The notes under the pieces: model-generated
Told to the model about the DNA's origin: nothing
Databases searched by the model: none
Seen by the model: only the letters and a program-made list of their open reading frames with translations
Program-made: the position numbers and the translations under genes
Part shown: piece by piece, positions 18,974 through 22,581 of the stretch
Layout of the letters: every line of letters begins with the position of its first letter
Numbering within the stretch: the stretch's first letter is position 1
Virus record (IMG/VR): IMGVR_UViG_3300050821_005068
Coordinates: 1 to 22,581 of that record
Length of the DNA stretch: 22,581 nt
Direction: 5' to 3' (one strand)
Source of the DNA: a virus

Positions 18974-19128
18974 ACGTATACAGCGCAGAAGAACAGCGTG
19001 AGCGAGTGAAGCAGGATCTGCTCCAGAAGTTCGCACGCGAAGATTGGCACGGCGTGGCCGACGCGGCCATGGACCTACGAGACATCGATGCTTTCATCGC
19101 CGGCCGCGACGGAAAGACGCATCCATGA
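18970..19128 (+). CDS. Small hypothetical protein between GroES-like genes, 52 aa
   Basis: A short frame coupled at both ends: its ATG overlaps the GroES-like stop as ATGA, and its stop overlaps the next start as ATGA. The product is helical and charged (MNVYSAEEQRERVKQDLLQKF). It then has DWHGVADAAMDLRDIDAF, a motif I have seen as a short conserved helix in phage proteins. It has no cysteine and no membrane segment. Its place between two co-chaperonin-like genes suggests a shared role, but no function is known. Confidence 0.7.
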   Translation: MNVYSAEEQRERVKQDLLQKFAREDWHGVADAAMDLRDIDAFIAGRDGKTHP

Positions 19129-19670
19129 TCCTGACACCAGAACTGGAGAACGTCGCGAAGAATACTCGCGTCCTTCAGGATCGCGTGCTCGTGAAGCCGC
19201 TCCCCTACATACACCCGACACTGGCAACGCCCGGGGTCGAGATCCAGAAGGGCGTCGTTATTGCTGTCGGCTATGGCCGACGCCAGCGCAAGAAGGTCGA
19301 ATTCAAGCAGACCATCGACGGCGGCGCTCCTATCGTCGCGCCGGACGGTAAAACGGTGATGAAGTTCGGTAAGAGCAAGCTCACCAACAAGACACTGTAC
19401 TTCGAGGACGGCGACGAGACCGGGCTGATCATACCGATGACCGTGAAACCGGGCGATGTCGTGGAATTCTCGTTCCGCAATATCGAGATCATCGATTTCG
19501 ATCGTGTGGGGTTTCCTGGCATCGGCCCCCTCGCGTTCATTTGGCAGAAAGCGATCTACAGTATCGATCCCGAAGAGTCGCTGAACGAGTGCCTGCTCTG
19601 GCAACAGAGCGCGGGCTACGACCGGAACGGGAACTGGATGAGCGGCGCGGAAGATTGGCACCGGGCGTGA
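19125..19670 (+). CDS. Second GroES-like protein with inserted loop, 181 aa
   Basis: The start is the ATG coupled to the preceding 52-aa gene; the longer frame from 19044 is shadow. Residues 15-50 (TRVLQDRVLVKPLPYIHPT, GVVIAVGYG) are a close match to the cpn10 N-terminus with its DRVLVKPL strand. Residues 108-118 (KPGDVVEFSFR) match its GD-strand. Between them lies an insertion of about 55 residues including FKQTIDGG...FEDGDETG, and there is an extra C-terminal part of about 50 residues with AFIWQKAIYSID. So this is a cpn10 fold enlarged well beyond the usual ~100 residues. It may be a co-chaperonin variant or a structural protein that uses the fold. Confidence 0.65.
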   Translation: MILTPELENVAKNTRVLQDRVLVKPLPYIHPTLATPGVEIQKGVVIAVGYGRRQRKKVEFKQTIDGGAPIVAPDGKTVMKFGKSKLTNKTLYFEDGDETGLIIPMTVKPGDVVEFSFRNIEIIDFDRVGFPGIGPLAFIWQKAIYSIDPEESLNECLLWQQSAGYDRNGNWMSGAEDWHRA

Positions 19671-20488
19671 GCAACAAAGGAAAAAAATCAGAGTTTGCGC
19701 GGTTGGTCACGGACGGTATCGTAGATAACCGGCCCGACATGTACAACTACGTCGCGAAACGGATCGTGGAACGGGTCGAGGCCGAGAAAATGGGCTGGAT
19801 CCACTACTACGATGGGCACTCCATGTGCGCGAACGGGCACATCGCGGCCCGGTACGTGTCGAAACCCGCGCTCTGCGTTGACTGTAAGCGCTTGGCGGAG
19901 GGGAAACCGGCCATCTATACGCCCGGCGCGTCCGTGGAGAGCCTGACAGGGTTCCCAGAGTACGTTGCGCCCATCGCGCAATCGAAATTCGCGTGGACCG
20001 ACGACAAGAAGCAGCAATTGCTCTCTGCGTGGATCAACACCGGGGGCGACATGCTCGCCGCAGCGAAGGTTGTAGGCTGCCAGCCCGAACACGTCATCGA
20101 TCTGAAGTCATCTGACGCTGAATTCCAGGCCGCGTACGAAGCCGCGCGCCTCAAGGTCGATCAGGTGCAGCTCTGGAGCATGGAATCGCGAGCCGGCGGC
20201 AACGACCGTGTCGGTTTGTCGATGGCGCAGAGCAAATTCACAGAATTTGGGGCCAAGCAGGGCTTGGCCGACCGGCCGGCCATAAACCCGGAGCAGATGC
20301 GTGCAGAACTTGCCAACATCCTATCAAGCATTAAGCGATCGATTGATGCAGAAGAAGGACTTCTTGCAACTATCCGATCTAATCGAAAACTTCCACCGTC
20401 TAACACCCCCGCAGCAGCTGCGGCAGATGACGGCCTGGAAATTGAGGCTGTACTGGCACCACCATACGACGGTAGCGACTTGGTTTAA
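19667..20488 (+). CDS. Probable terminase small subunit, 273 aa
   Basis: Starts at a GTG overlapping the previous stop as GTGA; the upstream extension to 19541 is Arg-rich shadow. Residues 54-73 (CANGH...CVDC) form a possible zinc knuckle. Residues 108-165 (AWTDDKKQQLLSAWINTGG, AAAKVVGCQPEHVIDLKSSDAEFQAAYEAA) look like the helix-turn-helix DNA-recognition region of small terminases, and a helical segment follows. The gene sits directly before the large terminase and its last 188 bases overlap that gene in another frame. It would bind the packaging site and hand DNA to TerL. The role is inferred mainly from position and the HTH-like segment. Confidence 0.65.
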   Translation: MSNKGKKSEFARLVTDGIVDNRPDMYNYVAKRIVERVEAEKMGWIHYYDGHSMCANGHIAARYVSKPALCVDCKRLAEGKPAIYTPGASVESLTGFPEYVAPIAQSKFAWTDDKKQQLLSAWINTGGDMLAAAKVVGCQPEHVIDLKSSDAEFQAAYEAARLKVDQVQLWSMESRAGGNDRVGLSMAQSKFTEFGAKQGLADRPAINPEQMRAELANILSSIKRSIDAEEGLLATIRSNRKLPPSNTPAAAAADDGLEIEAVLAPPYDGSDLV

Positions 20489-21191
20489 GAATGAAGAAAT
20501 TCGCGCTGCGTATCCTAAGCAGATGCGCCATTTCAAGCTTGGTGCACAGTACGACGAGCGTGCCCTCTTCGGCGGTAACCGAACGGGAAAGACGCACGCA
20601 GGAACTTACGAAGACACTCTACATCTCACGGGTCTCTATCCGGAATGGTGGGAAGGACGACGATTCGATCGCCCGATTGGTGCCTGGGTGGCAACCGACA
20701 CCGCGAAGAACGTACGAGACATCCTGCAGGAGAAGTTCTGCGGTGAGCCCGGCGTCCCGTCGCTGATGGGGACGGGCATGATCCCGATCGACCTGTTCGC
20801 GGGCGACCCCACATCGAAGCACGGGATCGCGAACGCGTTCGAGTCGGTGTTCGTGCACCACCACACGAACGGCGTATATGACGGGATCTCGTCATTAGCG
20901 TTCAAATCGTATGATCAAGGACGTCAGGCATTCCAGGGCACGCAGCAAGACCTGATCCACCCCGACGAGGAACCGAAGATCGAGATCTACACGGAGTGTA
21001 GTTTGAGACTTATGAGTACCGTCCCAGGGGAAAGGAACGGGATGATGACACTCACGGAGACCCCTTTGCTGGGTATCTCGCCATTGATGATTTCGTTCAT
21101 GCCAGAGCTGAACCCGGCCCACGACCTCCTGAAGCGGAAGGAGTGGAACCACGATCAGGACGACTACGACATGGTGATCGAAGGTGAATGA
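20301..21191 (+). CDS. Terminase large subunit, ATPase part
   Basis: A 296-residue N-terminal half of TerL, the packaging motor. Residues 85-98 (DERALFGGNRTGKT) hold Walker A. The Walker B-like segment LIHPDEEP is at 218-225 and the coupling motif LTETPLLGIS at 251-260. The GTG start is chosen because GGAG lies seven bases before it and the following N-terminal residues look like true TerL sequence. A start at the ATG 20346 is also possible. The frame ends at a TGA where a normal TerL would continue into the nuclease domain, which instead starts in the +1 frame. It is therefore a split or frameshifted gene. Confidence 0.85.
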   Translation: MQNLPTSYQALSDRLMQKKDFLQLSDLIENFHRLTPPQQLRQMTAWKLRLYWHHHTTVATWFKNEEIRAAYPKQMRHFKLGAQYDERALFGGNRTGKTHAGTYEDTLHLTGLYPEWWEGRRFDRPIGAWVATDTAKNVRDILQEKFCGEPGVPSLMGTGMIPIDLFAGDPTSKHGIANAFESVFVHHHTNGVYDGISSLAFKSYDQGRQAFQGTQQDLIHPDEEPKIEIYTECSLRLMSTVPGERNGMMTLTETPLLGISPLMISFMPELNPAHDLLKRKEWNHDQDDYDMVIEGE

Positions 21192-21984
21192 CCTTCCCAA
21201 CGAGAGCCGCACCGCCACGTTCTTGGACATGGACGACGTGCCGCACCTGACCGAAGCGGAAAAGCGAAAGATCTTACGAGGACTCATGCCGTACGAGATC
21301 CAGGCCCGAAAGAGCGGGATCCCAGGCCACGGCCAGGGCTCGATCTACCCGATCGCGGAGTCGCAGATGACCTGCGTCCCGTTCGAGATCCCCGGCCACT
21401 GGCCACGCAGCTACGGGATGGACCCGGGCTGGAACTGCACCGCGGTGATCTGGTTCGCGTGGGACATCGATCACCCGTACGCTGACCGCGACAACACGGT
21501 ACGGTACCCGGCCGTCGCCTACGACGAGTACTACGTGGGCCAGGAACACCCGGCCGTGCACGCGGCTGCGATCAACATGAGGGGCGGCAAGTGGTGCCCT
21601 GGCGTGATCGACCCGGCCGCTGAGAAGGCGCGCGGGCCAGACGGCGAGCGGCTGATCGAGGCGTACCGGTCCCTGGGCCTGAACGTCCACAAGGCAGACA
21701 GCACGATCAAGTCTGGACTGCTCACCTGCTGGGACGCGCTCTCCACACAGAAGCTGCGGATCTTCACCACGCTCGTGCACTGGGCGAAAGAGGTGAAGCT
21801 CTACCGGCGCGACGAGAAGGGCGAGATCATCAAGACCAACGACCACCTGATGGACGCGATGCGCTACAACGTGATGAGCGGGTTCGCTGTGGCCAAGGTG
21901 CCACCGGACGAGAGCGGCACCGGCACACCCTGGTACGCGTGGACGCCAGAGATGGCAACACCCGGTGGGGTATGGAGCGGCTGA
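21184..21984 (+). CDS. Terminase large subunit, nuclease part
   Basis: A 266-residue frame that starts at a GTG overlapping the ATPase stop by eight bases. Residues 17-60 (MDDVPHLTEAEKRK, ARKSGIPGHGQGSIYPI) are the usual TerL linker into the nuclease. The RNase H-like nuclease has Asp80 in YGMDPGW, Asp143 in GVIDPAAEK and Asp220/Asp224 in NDHLMDAMRY as probable metal-binding residues. This part cuts concatemer DNA at the start and end of packaging. An in-frame ATG at 21229 could also begin a separate protein. No ribosome-binding site is seen, so coupling or frameshifting must feed it. Confidence 0.85.
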   Translation: MNDLPNESRTATFLDMDDVPHLTEAEKRKILRGLMPYEIQARKSGIPGHGQGSIYPIAESQMTCVPFEIPGHWPRSYGMDPGWNCTAVIWFAWDIDHPYADRDNTVRYPAVAYDEYYVGQEHPAVHAAAINMRGGKWCPGVIDPAAEKARGPDGERLIEAYRSLGLNVHKADSTIKSGLLTCWDALSTQKLRIFTTLVHWAKEVKLYRRDEKGEIIKTNDHLMDAMRYNVMSGFAVAKVPPDESGTGTPWYAWTPEMATPGGVWSG

Positions 21985-22163
21985 TCTCCGTTGCGGGGAT
22001 CGAGTACGAGTTTCGACGGTATGGTCACGTGCTGTTCGTGGAAACGAACGGCTCGCTAGTCTCCTGGGGCAGAGCCTCCACGCGACGACTGCTGTGGCCG
22101 CTACTGACAGGCAGGGAAGATGAAATGAAGCGATTCCTTATGGCGAGAGCACTACGTGAGTAA
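21972..22163 (+). CDS. Hypothetical protein, 63 aa
   Basis: The start is the ATG of MERLISVAGIEYEF with GGTGGGG close upstream, overlapping the terminase nuclease gene by 13 bases. The product begins with beta strands (RLISVAGIEYEFRRYGHVLFVETNG) and ends in a basic helix (REDEMKRFLMARALRE). It has no cysteine and no membrane segment. It is followed by the HNH gene with an eight-base overlap. No family is recognised. Confidence 0.65.
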   Translation: MERLISVAGIEYEFRRYGHVLFVETNGSLVSWGRASTRRLLWPLLTGREDEMKRFLMARALRE

Positions 22164-22491
22164 TCAACGGAAAACGGAATCTCGCGAAGCGTACTTGGCG
22201 CGGCAGCGCAAGAATGCTAATGCACACTACCACAAGCACAAAGAACGTTTGCGTATCGTGAATAGAGAAAAGGCCAGGGCAAAACTGCCCGCGCCGTCCC
22301 GACCATGTCCTGATCTATGTGAATGCTGCGGTCGGCCGCCTAACGGCAGAGGCTCGCTACACCTAGATCACGATCACATTACCGGTGCATTCCGGGGATG
22401 GTTATGTGGCAGCTGCAATCTAGGTATCGGGCTGCTAGGAGATTCTATGGCTGGCACTCAACGCGCCACCGCATACTTACAGAGAGGGTGA
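22156..22491 (+). CDS. HNH endonuclease of the endonuclease VII family
   Basis: A 111-residue protein with a basic helical N-terminus. It then has CECCGR (first zinc knuckle), LHLDHDHITGAFRGWLC with the catalytic His-Asp-His core, and CGSCNLGIGLLGD (second knuckle). This order is the recombination endonuclease VII signature. Members cut branched DNA or act as free-standing homing nucleases in phages. It lies just after the terminase, where an HNH protein is also often needed for packaging. The GTG start overlaps the previous gene by eight bases. Confidence 0.9.
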   Translation: MSNQRKTESREAYLARQRKNANAHYHKHKERLRIVNREKARAKLPAPSRPCPDLCECCGRPPNGRGSLHLDHDHITGAFRGWLCGSCNLGIGLLGDSMAGTQRATAYLQRG

Positions 22492-22496
22492 GACCA

Positions 22497-22581
22497 ATGG
22501 CTATCCAACTCAAGCTGACACACGAAGAGGGCCTGCGCCTCCGTCAGCAGACCGCGCACAAGGTTGAACGCGCGCCGCTAC
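22497..22581 (+). CDS. Start of a gene cut by the window end
   Basis: An ATG with AGAGGGTGAG before it opens a frame that reads MAIQLKLTHEEGLRLRQQ and remains open to the last base. Only 28 codons are visible, so the product cannot be named. Its position after the terminase would suit a portal or other head gene, but this is positional inference only. Confidence 0.55.
   Translation, partial: MAIQLKLTHEEGLRLRQQTAHKVERAPL

Noticed and set aside
21178-21191. Programmed +1 frameshift of the release-factor-2 type at GAA TGA C
   Set aside because: The context UGA C is favourable, but the tRNA on GAA would pair poorly with AAU after a +1 shift, so I do not claim a frameshift mechanism.
1-22581. 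CRISPR arrays, insertion sequences, integrase or lysogeny repressor genes
   Set aside because: None was seen. There is no regular repeat-spacer pattern, no transposase or integrase motif, and no attachment site could be shown at the tRNA genes.

Overview
The window reads as part of the genome of a tailed double-stranded DNA phage with high GC content. The evidence is a split large terminase, a probable small terminase, a primase-helicase, many small genes overlapping by a few bases, phage tRNAs and virion-type proteins. All three tRNA genes encode their own 3' CCA. The Shine-Dalgarno (SD) sequences are strong AG-rich ones, and there is a lipoprotein gene. This fits a Gram-negative, probably proteobacterial, host, but the host is inferred and not proven.

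Layout. (1) Positions 2-10354 are a leftward arm of 24 genes on the minus strand. Most junctions are ATGA, GTGA or TAATG overlaps. From the origin side outward it holds: a block of very small early-type genes including an Acb2/Tad1-like protein (9464-9667); a YspA-type SLOG protein (8541-8909); an 897-residue Prim-Pol/helicase (5851-8544); an ECF-like sigma factor with a cysteine-bearing tail (4612-5367); an FmdB-like zinc ribbon; a clear sigma70-type promoter inside a palindrome (3866-3899); a DUF932 protein (1921-3045); a terminator-like hairpin; a phosphoribosyltransferase (1271-1852); and a cupin-like protein (2-562). (2) Positions 10355-11000 are noncoding and look like a replication origin with divergent transcription. 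They contain a perfect 19-bp inverted repeat around an AT-rich block, two tandem DnaA boxes, four copies of GATGTCCA and six copies of CCCCAGGG. (3) Positions 11001-22581 are a rightward arm on the plus strand. It starts with an HTH-type protein and small genes, then four Gly/Ala/Asn-rich proteins, a lipoprotein, a long glycine-rich fibre-type protein, further small structural and basic proteins, tRNA-Pro(UGG), tRNA-Gln(CUG), tRNA-Asn(GUU), two GroES-like proteins, probable TerS, TerL in two frames, an HNH endonuclease VII-type protein, and the start of a further gene cut by the window edge.

Working model. The leftward arm carries replication, transcription control and host-interaction functions. 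The rightward arm carries virion assembly and DNA packaging. The sigma factor could link the two by switching on later promoters, but no matching promoter family was recognised. The points most worth checking are the Acb2/Tad1-like sponge candidate, the origin architecture, the split terminase, the paired GroES-like genes, and the RNA hairpin that presents the first GroES gene's ribosome-binding site in its loop.
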